The position numbers and the translations under genes were made by a program. From NCBI GenBank assembly GCA_016789745.1, contig JAEUQF010000152.1:45724-109723 (forward strand): 64,000 nt of DNA, given 5' to 3'. Positions 36,700-45,680 of the stretch are shown here, one piece after another. The notes beneath the pieces were generated by a model. That model made no database searches. It had not been told where the DNA came from and worked only from the letters and a program-made list of their open reading frames with translations. The DNA is from Bryobacterales bacterium. Lineage in GTDB: Bacteria > Acidobacteriota > Terriglobia > Bryobacterales > Bryobacteraceae. The stretch's first letter is position 1; every line of letters begins with the position of its first letter.

Positions 36700-37592
36700 G
36701 GCTAATACTCGGAATTCTAATCAGTACGATCCTTCCCGCCCTGGGGCAGGAAACGGCCCAGCCCAAACCTGAGAAGCCCAAACTCGAGTTCATGGGCAGC
36801 GTAGTTTGCCAGGGTTGTCACGAAGAGATCTTCAATGCTTTCAGCAAGAACCGGCATTACCAGCTGGAGACGAACCAGAAGCGGGGGTGGGCAGAAAAGG
36901 CCTGTGAATCGTGTCATGGGCCCGGCAGCGCCCATGCGGAATCTGCCTCACCCAATGATATCCGCAACCCGCTCCGCCTCTCCGCTGGTGCGTCAAATCG
37001 CGCATGCCTCACGTGCCATATAAACCAACCCACCCGGGTTGGGTCAATTCGCGGCGGCCACGCCCGTAACGAGGTCGCCTGCACCTCCTGTCACTCGGTC
37101 CACAAACCGGCGCCTGCCAAGGCCACGGCCCAATGTGGAACATGCCACGAATCCCAATTGGCACAATTTCAACGCCCATTTCGGCACAAGCTGCAGGAGG
37201 GCGGCGTTGACTGCGTCGACTGTCACAATCCTCACGGAAGGCTGCTGACGAACCCCTTACGGGATGTGTCGTCCAATGAGCCTTCCTGCTTCCGCTGCCA
37301 TGGAAACAAGCGGGGCCCGTTCACCTTCGAACATGCCCCGATGCGCACCGACGGCTGCCAGAGCTGCCATGAGCCTCACGGCTCGGCAAATCCGCGGATG
37401 CTTACCCGGGCGGACGTACGGTTCCTGTGCCTGGAGTGCCACTCCAATCTGGGCGCCAGTCAGAACCCCGGGCAGACGCAAGGCGGCATTCCGCCCGCGT
37501 TCCACGATCTGCAGAACCCGCGCATCCAGAACTGCACGGTATGCCATGTGAAGGTGCATGGCTCCCATGTGAACAGGACCTTACTGCGATGA
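36696..37592 (+). CDS. Periplasmic decahaem c-type cytochrome, DmsE/MtrA-like
   Basis: A 298-aa exported protein (signal RLILGILISTILPALGQ) with ten CXXCH haem sites: CQGCH, CESCH, CLTCH, CTSCH, CGTCH, CVDCH, CFRCH, CQSCH, CLECH and CTVCH. Haem number, length and the C-terminal signature CHVKVHGSHVN match the DmsE/MtrA family, whose members insert in an outer-membrane barrel and carry electrons across it. The start is GTG 36696, the only sensible start for the signal peptide, and it lies in a hairpin. Its stop overlaps the barrel gene start (ATGA), consistent with an MtrA-MtrB pair. Confidence 0.92.
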   Translation: MRLILGILISTILPALGQETAQPKPEKPKLEFMGSVVCQGCHEEIFNAFSKNRHYQLETNQKRGWAEKACESCHGPGSAHAESASPNDIRNPLRLSAGASNRACLTCHINQPTRVGSIRGGHARNEVACTSCHSVHKPAPAKATAQCGTCHESQLAQFQRPFRHKLQEGGVDCVDCHNPHGRLLTNPLRDVSSNEPSCFRCHGNKRGPFTFEHAPMRTDGCQSCHEPHGSANPRMLTRADVRFLCLECHSNLGASQNPGQTQGGIPPAFHDLQNPRIQNCTVCHVKVHGSHVNRTLLR

Positions 37593-39613
37593 GAAAACAC
37601 ACCGGCTGGATCACGATTTTAGGGGTTGCCGGCTGTTTAACCCTGGCGAGTTTGCCGGGAGCAGCGCAGGAGGCAGCCGCAAAGCCGGCGGCGCAAGCCG
37701 AGGCACCGAAGGAAGCGCCGAAGGCAGAAGCCAAGCCTGAGGCGGCGGCCGGCGAAGCGAAGCCGGAAGAAAAGCCCGCCGAAGCGGCTGCGGAACCGGA
37801 GAAGCCCTTCACTGCCAGTTTCGAACTGGGCGCGCGATGGAATGCGGGCGTGGGGGGAAACCTGGACACCTACCGCAGCATGGTGAACCTGGGCGAAGGT
37901 CCGCGGCTGCTGAATTGGGAGATGCGCCTGAACAAGAGCACCTTCAAGGGTGTGGAGAAAGCGCACTTCCGCGGGTCGGGCTGGGGGGGTGACCCCTCCA
38001 GTTGGCTGCAGTTCGCGATCGAGCAATCCAAGTGGTACCGGCTCACGCTGGACCACCGCTCGACGGCCTACTTCAGCGCGCTGCCGTCGTTTGCGAATCC
38101 GCAGTTGGAGCGGGGCATCCTGTTCAGCCAGCGGAGTTTCGACACCACCCGGCGGTTCACCGAAGTGCAGGTGGACCTGATTCCCACCAGCCGCATTGTG
38201 CCCTATTTCGGCTACATGCGCGATCAGGGGTTCGGCCGCGGCGTATCGCCGTTCGTCACCGATTCGAACGAATACCCGGTGCTGACGAACATGAGCGATC
38301 TGACCAATCTGGCGCGGGGCGGCGTGCGGATGCAGTTCAACCGGATGCACGTGACGCTGGAGCAGGGTGGGCTGGCCTTCAGCGATAACGAAACGCTGTC
38401 GACGGCCGACCGCAACCTGGGCAATCGCCCGACGCCGATCTTCGGGCAGACCCTGGTGCTGAACAACCTGCTGCAGGCCTATGAAGTGGACGGCAGCAGC
38501 ATTTACTCGAAGGGCCTGTTCACGGCGCAGCCCCTGCGCTGGCTGGACCTGTCGGGCGCGTTTCAGTTCAGCCAGCCGCGTAACGACGTCAACTACCGGC
38601 AGTTGAACGAAGGTCGGTTCATCGACCTGGATGCGCTGCTGTTCTTTAATTCGCAGAGTATCCGGTTGATTGGAGCGGCCAAGCAGCCGCACGTGACGGC
38701 GAATCTGGGTGCGGAGATCCGGCCGGTGGAACGGCTGCGCATCCTCCAGAGCTGGATCACCGACCGGCTGCACAACTCCTCAGCGTTGCGCGAGACGGCG
38801 GCGGTCGACCGGCTGGAGTGGAACTATGACCAAGCCCAGACCGAAGCGCTGGTGGAAGTGACACGTCGCCTTTCGGTACGTGGCGGCTGGCGATACACGT
38901 GGGGCGACGGCCTCAACCGGGCCGCCTTTATTCTCAACGCTCCGTATGAGCGCGGGGAATTGCGCCGGAACGCAGGCCTGGCCGGGGTGGCGTATCGCGT
39001 CACGGACAAGTTCTCGCTCAATGCCGATACCGAGATCGCCCGCAGTAGCCGGGTGCTATTCCGCAACAGCCTGAGCGACTACGAACGGGTTCGGTTGCGC
39101 GGCCGCTACACCATCAACGCGGGCTTGCAGTTGTACGGCAACCTCCAATTCCTGGACAACAACGGCCCGCCGAAATTCGGCGCGATGGATCTCCGCAGCC
39201 AGCAGATGGCCATGGGCTTCCAGTGGATGCCGAAGGGCGGCCAGACGCTGCGGGTGCTCGGCGAGTATGCGCGGTCGGTGATCCGGTCGAATCTGAGCTT
39301 CTATGATCCGCGCACGCTCGGCTTGGCCAATTCCAACTATCGCGATTATGCCCATACGGTAACCGGGTTGGTGACGTGGCGGATTGCCGCCGGCTGGACT
39401 TGGCAGCCGCAACTTTCTTTTGGCGGAACGATGTTTTCTTCGAGCGGAAGTAGACCCACTGACTACTATCAACCTGTGGTGCGTTTCACAGCTCCAATCG
39501 CCCGCCACGTCGACCTTGTGTCTGAATACCGCTGGTTCGGGGTATCGCAGGCCTTCTATGCGATCGAAGGATTCCGGTCGCATCAGGGCATCGTAGGAAT
39601 CCGCATTTACTGA
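37589..39613 (+). CDS. Outer-membrane beta-barrel, MtrB/PioB-like partner of the decahaem protein
   Basis: A 674-aa protein: signal peptide (ITILGVAGCLTLASLPGAAQ), then a 45-residue Ala/Lys/Glu/Pro-rich linker, then about 600 residues of alternating aromatic beta strands ending in GIVGIRIY, a typical outer-membrane barrel end. Position directly after a decahaem gene (ATGA overlap) and the size match MtrB-type porins that sheath the cytochrome. Unlike Shewanella MtrB, no CXXC is seen near the mature N-terminus, and no cysteine at all after the signal. The frame is open upstream to 37427, but that part overlaps the cytochrome gene; ATG 37589 is the real start. Confidence 0.8.
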   Translation: MRKHTGWITILGVAGCLTLASLPGAAQEAAAKPAAQAEAPKEAPKAEAKPEAAAGEAKPEEKPAEAAAEPEKPFTASFELGARWNAGVGGNLDTYRSMVNLGEGPRLLNWEMRLNKSTFKGVEKAHFRGSGWGGDPSSWLQFAIEQSKWYRLTLDHRSTAYFSALPSFANPQLERGILFSQRSFDTTRRFTEVQVDLIPTSRIVPYFGYMRDQGFGRGVSPFVTDSNEYPVLTNMSDLTNLARGGVRMQFNRMHVTLEQGGLAFSDNETLSTADRNLGNRPTPIFGQTLVLNNLLQAYEVDGSSIYSKGLFTAQPLRWLDLSGAFQFSQPRNDVNYRQLNEGRFIDLDALLFFNSQSIRLIGAAKQPHVTANLGAEIRPVERLRILQSWITDRLHNSSALRETAAVDRLEWNYDQAQTEALVEVTRRLSVRGGWRYTWGDGLNRAAFILNAPYERGELRRNAGLAGVAYRVTDKFSLNADTEIARSSRVLFRNSLSDYERVRLRGRYTINAGLQLYGNLQFLDNNGPPKFGAMDLRSQQMAMGFQWMPKGGQTLRVLGEYARSVIRSNLSFYDPRTLGLANSNYRDYAHTVTGLVTWRIAAGWTWQPQLSFGGTMFSSSGSRPTDYYQPVVRFTAPIARHVDLVSEYRWFGVSQAFYAIEGFRSHQGIVGIRIY

Positions 39614-39632
39614 CTTCGAGGAGATTCGAGCA

Positions 39633-39842
39633 ATGAGAGCTATTCCGGTTCTGATTTCGGGTACGGTCCTGGTTCTGGGACTTGTGTTGTCATCGACGAC
39701 GAGCTTCGGCAAAGTCGAGTACACGAAGAAGGAAAAGAAGGGCTGCGTGGTGTGCCACACCAGCGCCAAATCGAAGGATCTGAACGACGTCGGCAAATGC
39801 TACGGCGAGAAGAAAGACATGGCGGCCTGCGCCAAGAAATAG
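39633..39842 (+). CDS. Mini c-type cytochrome 1 (one haem site)
   Basis: A 69-aa precursor with a signal peptide (residues 1 to about 26) and a mature part of only about 43 residues. One haem site CVVCH (Cys38, Cys41, His42) and two further cysteines (Cys56 in GKCYGEKKD and Cys66) are conserved in all three tandem copies. It starts 19 bases after the barrel gene with the ribosome site GAGGAGA. It is probably a periplasmic or cell-surface electron carrier between membrane cytochromes. It differs most from the others after the haem site (TSAKSKDLND). Confidence 0.8.
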   Translation: MRAIPVLISGTVLVLGLVLSSTTSFGKVEYTKKEKKGCVVCHTSAKSKDLNDVGKCYGEKKDMAACAKK

Positions 39843-39866
39843 CAGATTCCAGGAGACTCAACATAG

Positions 39867-40073
39867 ATGAAAGCAATTCCGGTCGTACTATCCGGCGCGG
39901 TTCTCGTGCTCGGGCTGATTCTGTCCTCCTCGGTGAGCTTCGGCAAACCCGAGTACACGAAGAAAGAGAAGAAAGGCTGCGTCACGTGCCATGTGGGCAT
40001 GGGCAAGAAAGAGCTGAACGGCGTCGGCAAGTGCTACGGCGAGAAGAAGGACCTCGCGTCCTGCGCTAAGTAA
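39867..40073 (+). CDS. Mini c-type cytochrome 2 (one haem site)
   Basis: A 68-aa precursor, second of three tandem paralogues. Signal peptide to about residue 26, a Lys-rich block EYTKKEKKG, haem site CVTCH (38-42) followed by VGMGKKELNGVGKCYGEKKD, and a last Cys66. Met45, three residues after the haem His, is present also in copy 3 but not in copy 1. The ribosome site AGGAGA lies 12 bases before ATG 39867. The gap to copy 1 is 24 bases, so the copies are co-transcribed. Confidence 0.8.
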   Translation: MKAIPVVLSGAVLVLGLILSSSVSFGKPEYTKKEKKGCVTCHVGMGKKELNGVGKCYGEKKDLASCAK

Positions 40074-40175
40074 GGCCGGAAGTTAAGGGAATCAGGTGCG
40101 GAACGGGGTCACTTCATGCGATTGTATGAGTACGTCCATTTGGCACGTAACTCGAACAATTAAGGAGACTTAATC

Positions 40176-40382
40176 ATGAAGATGATCCCCGTTCTGATGT
40201 CTGGCGCAGTCCTCCTGCTCGGCCTGCTGCTTTCTTCCAACGTCGGCTTCAGCAAGCCCGAGTACACGAAGAAAGAAAAGAAGGCGTGCACCAGCTGCCA
40301 TGTGGGCATGGGCAAGAAGGAACTGAACGACACCGGCAAGTGCTACGGGGAGAAGAAGGATCTGAAGGCCTGCTCCAAGTAG
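40176..40382 (+). CDS. Mini c-type cytochrome 3 (one haem site)
   Basis: A 68-aa precursor, third tandem paralogue, nearest to copy 2: same length, same EYTKKEKK block, CTSCH haem site (38-42), VGMGKKELND and terminal Cys66. The ribosome site AAGGAGA is followed by ATG 40176. The gap to copy 2 is 102 bases and may hold its own promoter, though I see no clear boxes. A probable terminator hairpin lies 70 bases downstream. Confidence 0.8.
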   Translation: MKMIPVLMSGAVLLLGLLLSSNVGFSKPEYTKKEKKACTSCHVGMGKKELNDTGKCYGEKKDLKACSK

Positions 40383-40451
40383 TGGCGAGCCCGGCGGCCT
40401 AGCTACTCCCGGCATCGAGCGAGAGCGCACCTGAAAGTCAGTTTGCGTGTT

Positions 40452-40522
40452 GGCACCCACATACCGCGCCATGGCCCCCTGACCAGGGTGGCGTGGCGTG
40501 TGGCGGGGGTGCCTTGTTTGTT
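40452..40522 (+). terminator. Probable terminator between the mini-cytochromes and the OmcA-like gene
   Basis: GGCACCC (40452-40458) pairs with GGGTGCC (40507-40513), with further imperfect pairing inside, followed by TTGTTTGTT. The long imperfect stem makes this less certain than the other terminators. It lies in the 256-base gap before the surface decahaem gene, which otherwise shows only that gene's ribosome site. Confidence 0.45.
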
Positions 40523-40638
40523 CGAACCGGGAGGGTAAACGGAATGTTTTCTTCGGCATCCAGGCAGATGTCGGCTGGCAGTCGAGACGGTATGCCAATT
40601 GCTCTCCCCCTACTCTTAATCCAAGAAGGAGGAGGCTG

Positions 40639-42720
40639 ATGTTACTACCTAAAGGGAACTGGCGCGCCGGGCGTGCCCGTCCCGTGTTTCTGCTTGCCGC
40701 GGCCGCGCTCCTGCTCTGCGGGGGGGTGGCACTCGTGAGTGCCCCTTCCAGTCCATTCCGCTCCACTGAGAAGGCTTTCTATGCGGATGAACGGACGATC
40801 AATTTCGTCCGTCCGGGTCTCGAGATCAAGATCCGGGGTGTGGACATTGCGCAGGACGGGACCGTCCGCGTTAGCTATACGCTTCGCGACCCGCGAGGCC
40901 TGCCGCTGGACCGCGAGGGGATCACCACCCCGGGAACGGTTGCGACGAGTTTCGTGATTGCCACCATTCCGCGCGACAGCGCCTACTACAACTCCTACAC
41001 GACGCGCGTCCAGACCAGCCCGATCACCGGGCAGCGCGCCACGCAGGCAGGCGCCGACGCCGGCGGCACGTTTACCAAAACGGCCGACGGCGATTACGTC
41101 TACCAGATGGCAACCAAGCTGCCGTCGGGGTTTGACCGCAGTGCGACGCACTCGGTTCTAGCCTACGGCAGCCGGAACCTGTCCGAGTTCAGCCTCGGCA
41201 CCAACTACGACGATGACGTCTTCACGTGGGTGCCGGCGGGCGGAGCCGTGACGAAGGTTCGCGACGTGGTCAAGACCGCCACCTGCAATGGCTGCCACTC
41301 CAACATGGGCTTCCATGGCGGTTCGCGCCGAAGCATGGAAGGCTGCATCATGTGCCACCAGCCGCAGACCACCGACCCGGATACGGGCAACACAGTGGAT
41401 ATGACGGTAATGACGCACAAGATCCACATGGGCGCGGAGTTGCCAAGCGTGGTTGGCGGAAAGGACTACTGCATCATCGGCAACGCCCAGTCCGAGCATT
41501 GCTATGGCGCAGTGGAGTTCGTCGCCGGGCCGAACAATTGCGCCATGTGCCATAAGGCCGACGCCACCGGCGCCGCCAAACCTGCCCAGGCAGATGCGCA
41601 TTTGAAGAACCCGAGCCGGGCGGCGTGCGGTTCCTGCCACGATAACATCAACTTCGCCAGCGGCCAGGGTCACGGCGCGGCCAACCTGCCGCAGGCCGAC
41701 GACAGCCGCTGCTCGACCTGCCACATCCCGCAGGGCGAGACCGAATTTGATGCGTCCATCGTTGGCTCGCACGTTAACACCGCGCTGGCTCCCAGCCTGC
41801 CGGGCATCAAGTTCGAACTGCTGGGCGTTGATGACGGCGTCGCCGGACGGCGGCCTCGTGTCACGTTCTCCATCAAGAACAAAGCCGGTAACGTCGTGCC
41901 GCCGAACCAGATGAACTCGTTCTCGTTCGTGCTGGCAGGCCCGACTGCGGACTACGCCACCTACCGCTCGGAAGCTGCGATCCAGACCTCGCAGGATCTT
42001 GGCGGCGGCCGCTACGCCTACACGTTCACGCAGCCGATCCCGGCCGAAGCGAAGGGCTCCTTCACCATCGGCATGGAGGGCTACAAGAACTTCGATCTGC
42101 TGGCAGGAACCACCCGCCAGGTTACGGTGCGCGATGCCGGTATGAACGTCACCCGTACCTTCTCGGTGGACGGCTCGCCTGTCGTGCAACGCCGTTCGTC
42201 GGTGAGCCTGGAAAAGTGCAACTCCTGCCACGGCTTCCTGAGCCTGCATGGGTTCAACCGGAACACCATCGAGCAGTGCGTGCTGTGCCACAACCCGAAC
42301 ACCACCGACACGGCCCGCCGCGCCGCCAATCTGAATCCGCCGGAATCCATCCACATGGCAACGATGATCCATCGTATCCATACCGGAAACCTCCAGACCC
42401 GCGACTTTACGATCTACGGCTTCGGCAACACGCCTCACAACTACAACAAGGCCGGCTACCCCGGCATCTTACAGAACTGCAGCCAGTGCCATATCAACAA
42501 CTCGCAGCAACTGCCCGTCAAGGACGGTCTGCTGCCCGTGGTCGATCCGCGCGGCTATAACACCAATCCTGGACCGGAAACCGCTGCTTGCACGGGTTGC
42601 CACGCCACCAAGGCCGCCGCTGCCCACGCTGCCATCAACAGCAATGCCATCGGCGAAAGCTGTGCCACCTGCCACGGCAACAATAGCGAGTTTGCCGTCG
42701 ACAAGGTGCACGCACAGTAA
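40639..42720 (+). CDS. OmcA/MtrC-like decahaem surface cytochrome
   Basis: A 693-aa exported protein with signal peptide (VFLLAAAALLLCGGVALVSA). Ten CXXCH sites fall in two groups of five: CNGCH, CIMCH, CAMCH, CGSCH and CSTCH at residues 216-362, and CNSCH, CVLCH, CSQCH, CTGCH and CATCH at 527-679. Each group follows a beta-rich domain (about 40-210 and 370-520). This alternating beta/pentahaem layout is that of OmcA/MtrC, the terminal reductases of metal oxides. The lipobox is poor, so surface anchoring is uncertain. The frame is open to 40498, but ATG 40639 has the strong ribosome site AAGGAGGAGG. It is followed by a good terminator. Confidence 0.9.
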   Translation: MLLPKGNWRAGRARPVFLLAAAALLLCGGVALVSAPSSPFRSTEKAFYADERTINFVRPGLEIKIRGVDIAQDGTVRVSYTLRDPRGLPLDREGITTPGTVATSFVIATIPRDSAYYNSYTTRVQTSPITGQRATQAGADAGGTFTKTADGDYVYQMATKLPSGFDRSATHSVLAYGSRNLSEFSLGTNYDDDVFTWVPAGGAVTKVRDVVKTATCNGCHSNMGFHGGSRRSMEGCIMCHQPQTTDPDTGNTVDMTVMTHKIHMGAELPSVVGGKDYCIIGNAQSEHCYGAVEFVAGPNNCAMCHKADATGAAKPAQADAHLKNPSRAACGSCHDNINFASGQGHGAANLPQADDSRCSTCHIPQGETEFDASIVGSHVNTALAPSLPGIKFELLGVDDGVAGRRPRVTFSIKNKAGNVVPPNQMNSFSFVLAGPTADYATYRSEAAIQTSQDLGGGRYAYTFTQPIPAEAKGSFTIGMEGYKNFDLLAGTTRQVTVRDAGMNVTRTFSVDGSPVVQRRSSVSLEKCNSCHGFLSLHGFNRNTIEQCVLCHNPNTTDTARRAANLNPPESIHMATMIHRIHTGNLQTRDFTIYGFGNTPHNYNKAGYPGILQNCSQCHINNSQQLPVKDGLLPVVDPRGYNTNPGPETAACTGCHATKAAAAHAAINSNAIGESCATCHGNNSEFAVDKVHAQ

Positions 42721-42748
42721 CCGCGCCCCTTTTCTGACTCAACCTGAT

Positions 42749-42787
42749 GGCCGTCCGGAGCTAACCCCTCCGGGCGGCCTTTTTCTT
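42749..42787 (+). terminator. Intrinsic terminator behind the OmcA/MtrC-like gene
   Basis: GGCCGTCCGGAG (42749-42760) pairs with CTCCGGGCGGCC (42768-42779) with one G-T pair, followed by TTTTTCTT. It closes the cytochrome gene cluster on the plus strand. Confidence 0.88.
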
Positions 42788-42837
42788 TGCCGTGGCGGGC
42801 CAGCGGCTACAATCAGAAGGACTGGTTGCCAACGCGC

Positions 42838-44007
42838 ATGTCCCCCCGCTACCCGGCTTTCGACAGTCTGCGTGCCGTCATGATGCTGCTCGGCCTGGCC
42901 CTGCATGCCGCGCTCAGCTACATCACGCGCCCGGTACCCGATTGGGTCATCCGAGACCAAAGCCGTCACCTGTTCTTCGACCTGCTGGTGGCCTGGACCC
43001 ACGCGTTCCGGATGCCGGTCTTCTTCGTGGTTGCCGGCTTTTTCGCCCATCTGCTGCTGGAGTGCGGCGGGCCAGCGGCCTTTGCCCGGAACCGCGCGCG
43101 GCGCATCGGCCTGGTACTGCTGCTGAGTTGGTTTCCGCTGTTCGCCAGCCTGTTCGTGCTGGTGGAAACCGCGCGGCACCCGAATGATCCGGCGGCGTTC
43201 CAACAGGCGGTGGCCGCGTTGGCCACGCCGCAGTTCTGGGGCAAGCTGCAGTTGGCACACCTGTGGTTTCTCTACTACCTGTTGCTGTGTTGTGGCGCGG
43301 TGCTGGCGCTGTATCCCTTCCGAGAACGGCTGGCCGGCGGCGGAACTTGGCTGGCCGGACGCACCGCCGCCGCGCTACGACATCCCTGGCGGGCGGCACC
43401 GCTCCTGGCTGTTCCCCTGGCTGCCCTGCTGGCCACGATGCAGATGGGCTTCCTGGCGACGCCGCACTACATTTGGCCGATTCACGGTGGCGTGCTGGCC
43501 GCTTACCTGCTGTTTTTCGGATTCGGCTGGTTTCTCTATGCCTGCCGGGACCAACTCTGGCAACTGCGCGCCCCGGCAAACCGGCTGCTGCTGGCCGGAA
43601 CCGGGGTGGTGCTGGCTTCCCTGCCCTTCCTCCAGTTCCACCTCCCGCGGGTTACGGCGATCGGAATCGCCTGGGGCACGTGGCTGCTGGTGTTCGGCAT
43701 GCTCGGCTTCTTCACTCGCTATGCCAACCGCGAGAGCACCTGGATGCGGTACCTGAGTGACGCTTCCTATTTCGTGTACCTGGCGCACCTGCCGGTGGTG
43801 TTCGCCGGAACGATCGCGCTGCAGCCGCTCGGCTGGCCGGCCGCAGCGAAGTTCATGGTCGTGGTGACGGTCTCGTTCGGGCTACTGCTGGGTGCCTACG
43901 AACTGCTGGTGCGCCACACCTGGATCGGAACCCTGCTCAGTCCCCGTGCGCGGGCGACGAATCGTGTTCCTTATGCGGCGGCCGTTTCCGAACCGTACGC
44001 CCGGTGA
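42838..44007 (+). CDS. Acyltransferase-3/OpgC-like membrane protein
   Basis: A 389-aa polytopic membrane protein of the acyltransferase 3 family: RYPAFDSLRAVMMLLGLALH with the catalytic-type His, then FRMPVFFVVAGFFAHLLLE and about ten TM helices. These enzymes O-acylate extracellular or periplasmic glycans such as glucans and O-antigen. The open frame begins at 42787 inside the preceding terminator, so ATG 42838 is used. It sits between the two halves of the cytochrome cluster, and its 3' end overlaps the convergent CbcL-like gene by 71 bases. No functional link with the cytochromes is evident. Confidence 0.8.
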   Translation: MSPRYPAFDSLRAVMMLLGLALHAALSYITRPVPDWVIRDQSRHLFFDLLVAWTHAFRMPVFFVVAGFFAHLLLECGGPAAFARNRARRIGLVLLLSWFPLFASLFVLVETARHPNDPAAFQQAVAALATPQFWGKLQLAHLWFLYYLLLCCGAVLALYPFRERLAGGGTWLAGRTAAALRHPWRAAPLLAVPLAALLATMQMGFLATPHYIWPIHGGVLAAYLLFFGFGWFLYACRDQLWQLRAPANRLLLAGTGVVLASLPFLQFHLPRVTAIGIAWGTWLLVFGMLGFFTRYANRESTWMRYLSDASYFVYLAHLPVVFAGTIALQPLGWPAAAKFMVVVTVSFGLLLGAYELLVRHTWIGTLLSPRARATNRVPYAAAVSEPYAR

Positions 44008-45616
44008 GCCACGCCGTATCCATGGGATACACGTCCGGATCGAACAGCACCGAATAGAAGTGCCAGATAACGATAGCGGCGCAGGCCAGAACCGCCTCGT
44101 AGTAGTGCACCGCGGTGGCGATATCCAGCCAGTTCTTGGGGAACTGCGCCATGGCCCAATTGTTGAACCATAGCAGCGCGCCCGATACGCCCATCACCAG
44201 CGCACCCCACACCACCGCCCAGTATTCGACCTTTTCCGCATAACTGTGCGGCGACACCACCGGCTTGGTCTTGCGCAGACCCAGGTTGTACATCATCTGG
44301 GCGATGCCTTCGCTGACGTCGCGGCCGCGCGGCAGCAGCGTCATCCAGTGCTGCCGCAGTTGGCGGTTCACCATCAGAGAAACCACGTGCAGCAAACCGC
44401 AGGCGGTGAACACCACCGCGGCGATGCGATGCACCGTCCCGCGCACCGGCCATAGCGACTCCCACATCACCAGCGGCTGCGCCCAGAACGTATCCGGGAA
44501 CTTCAGCGCAAAGCCCGTCCAACCCAGAATGATGAACGACAGGGCCAGCATGGCGTGCTGGATACGCTCAAACGGCAGCATCCGCATCTCTCCGGGGATG
44601 CCTTCGCTCGCCCGCCCCGTCGCGCCGCCCTTGCGGAACCGCAGCGCGATCAGCTTGCGCACGAAGTCACCGGCGTGGTGCAGGAACATCAGCCCTAGCG
44701 TCAGCGGAATCACGCCCCAATAGAACAGCCGCACATAGCGAACGCCGCCGGGCTCCTGCCCCCCTTCCAGCCAGTGAATGGTGCCCAGGGCGAAACGGTC
44801 TCCGGCTCCCGGATGGCACTGCCCGCAGGTCTTCGCCAGGTTCGTGGGGTGCGTCATCGAGTTCGGATCCGATGACTTCAAAACAGTGTGGAACCCATGG
44901 CAGGAAGCGCAGTTGGCCACCGTCTGCGACCCGCCCTTCGCCGCCAGACCATGGAAAGATGCATCGAACGACGTGATGCGATCCGCCGGCAGGCCGAAAC
45001 GTCCGGCCAGCCGCAGGTCGCCATGGCAGCGGGCGCAGGTGTCACGAATCTGCGCCTTATTTACCGGGCTGTCCTTGCGGCTCTTCTCCAGAATCGCGTG
45101 CTCGCCGTGACAGTCGGTGCACGTCGGCGCCTCTTTCACACCAGCCGTCAGCGCTTTGCCATGCTCGCTTTTCTGGAACTGCTCCCCAATTTCGCTGTGG
45201 CACATGCCGCAGGTTTCCGGCACAGTCTTGCGAAATGCTTCGGTCGTGGCACTGGTCACCTCATGTGCCGACCCGTGGCAGCTGGCGCACTCCGGCGCAC
45301 CCGTGTTGCCTTTGGCCCTTTCCCGCCCATGCACACTCATCACAAACATTTTGTTGATGTCGGAATGGCACGAAGAACACTCCGGTTTCGGCGCGTTCTT
45401 GGGGTGCGGGTAGGCCGTATGCTGGTCATGGCACGTATCGCAGGTCAGCGCTGCGTGCTTTGACGCTTCCAGCTTCTTGGTCAGATCATGGCAACTGGCG
45501 CAGTCCGCCTTCTCCTGTGCCGCCACCGTTGGAGCATATAGCGCAGGGATGGCTGCCAGACCGAGCCATAAGGCCCAGCGCAGCCGGCGAATCCCCGCAA
45601 CTCGTTGACTTTTCAT
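43937..45616 (-). CDS. Nine-haem cytochrome c / cytochrome b inner-membrane protein, CbcL-like
   Basis: A 559-aa fusion. Signal-like start, then nine CXXCH sites (CASCH, CDTCH, CSSCH, CASCH, CGMCH, CTDCH, CARCH, CASCH, CGQCH) in residues about 38-290. The second half has five or so TM helices (WGVIPLTLGLMFLHHAGDF, ALSFIILGWTGFALKF, IAAVVFTACGLLHVVSLM, WGALVMGVSGALLWF, LACAAIVIWHFYSVLF) with His residues placed to bind b haems. This nine-c-haem plus b-type layout is that of Geobacter CbcL, a menaquinol oxidase feeding extracellular respiration at low potential. The TTG at 45622 is in frame, but ATG 45616 after AGGA is the likelier start. An ImcH-like gene precedes it in the same direction. Confidence 0.85.
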   Translation of the reverse strand: MKSQRVAGIRRLRWALWLGLAAIPALYAPTVAAQEKADCASCHDLTKKLEASKHAALTCDTCHDQHTAYPHPKNAPKPECSSCHSDINKMFVMSVHGRERAKGNTGAPECASCHGSAHEVTSATTEAFRKTVPETCGMCHSEIGEQFQKSEHGKALTAGVKEAPTCTDCHGEHAILEKSRKDSPVNKAQIRDTCARCHGDLRLAGRFGLPADRITSFDASFHGLAAKGGSQTVANCASCHGFHTVLKSSDPNSMTHPTNLAKTCGQCHPGAGDRFALGTIHWLEGGQEPGGVRYVRLFYWGVIPLTLGLMFLHHAGDFVRKLIALRFRKGGATGRASEGIPGEMRMLPFERIQHAMLALSFIILGWTGFALKFPDTFWAQPLVMWESLWPVRGTVHRIAAVVFTACGLLHVVSLMVNRQLRQHWMTLLPRGRDVSEGIAQMMYNLGLRKTKPVVSPHSYAEKVEYWAVVWGALVMGVSGALLWFNNWAMAQFPKNWLDIATAVHYYEAVLACAAIVIWHFYSVLFDPDVYPMDTAWLTGRTVRKRPPHKEHDSSPAHGD

Positions 45617-45680
45617 TCGCAAGCCGTCCTTCTACCCGGTTCCGGTGCAACCCGATCACCGAACCAAGCCCGGTCCGCAG

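Noticed and set aside
40383..40638. Possible c-di-GMP (GEMM) riboswitch before the OmcA/MtrC-like gene, as seen near cytochromes in other bacteria
   Set aside because: The GEMM core with GGACGCAAAGCC-like sequence and its receptor loop is absent. Only an imperfect terminator-like hairpin and a ribosome site are visible.
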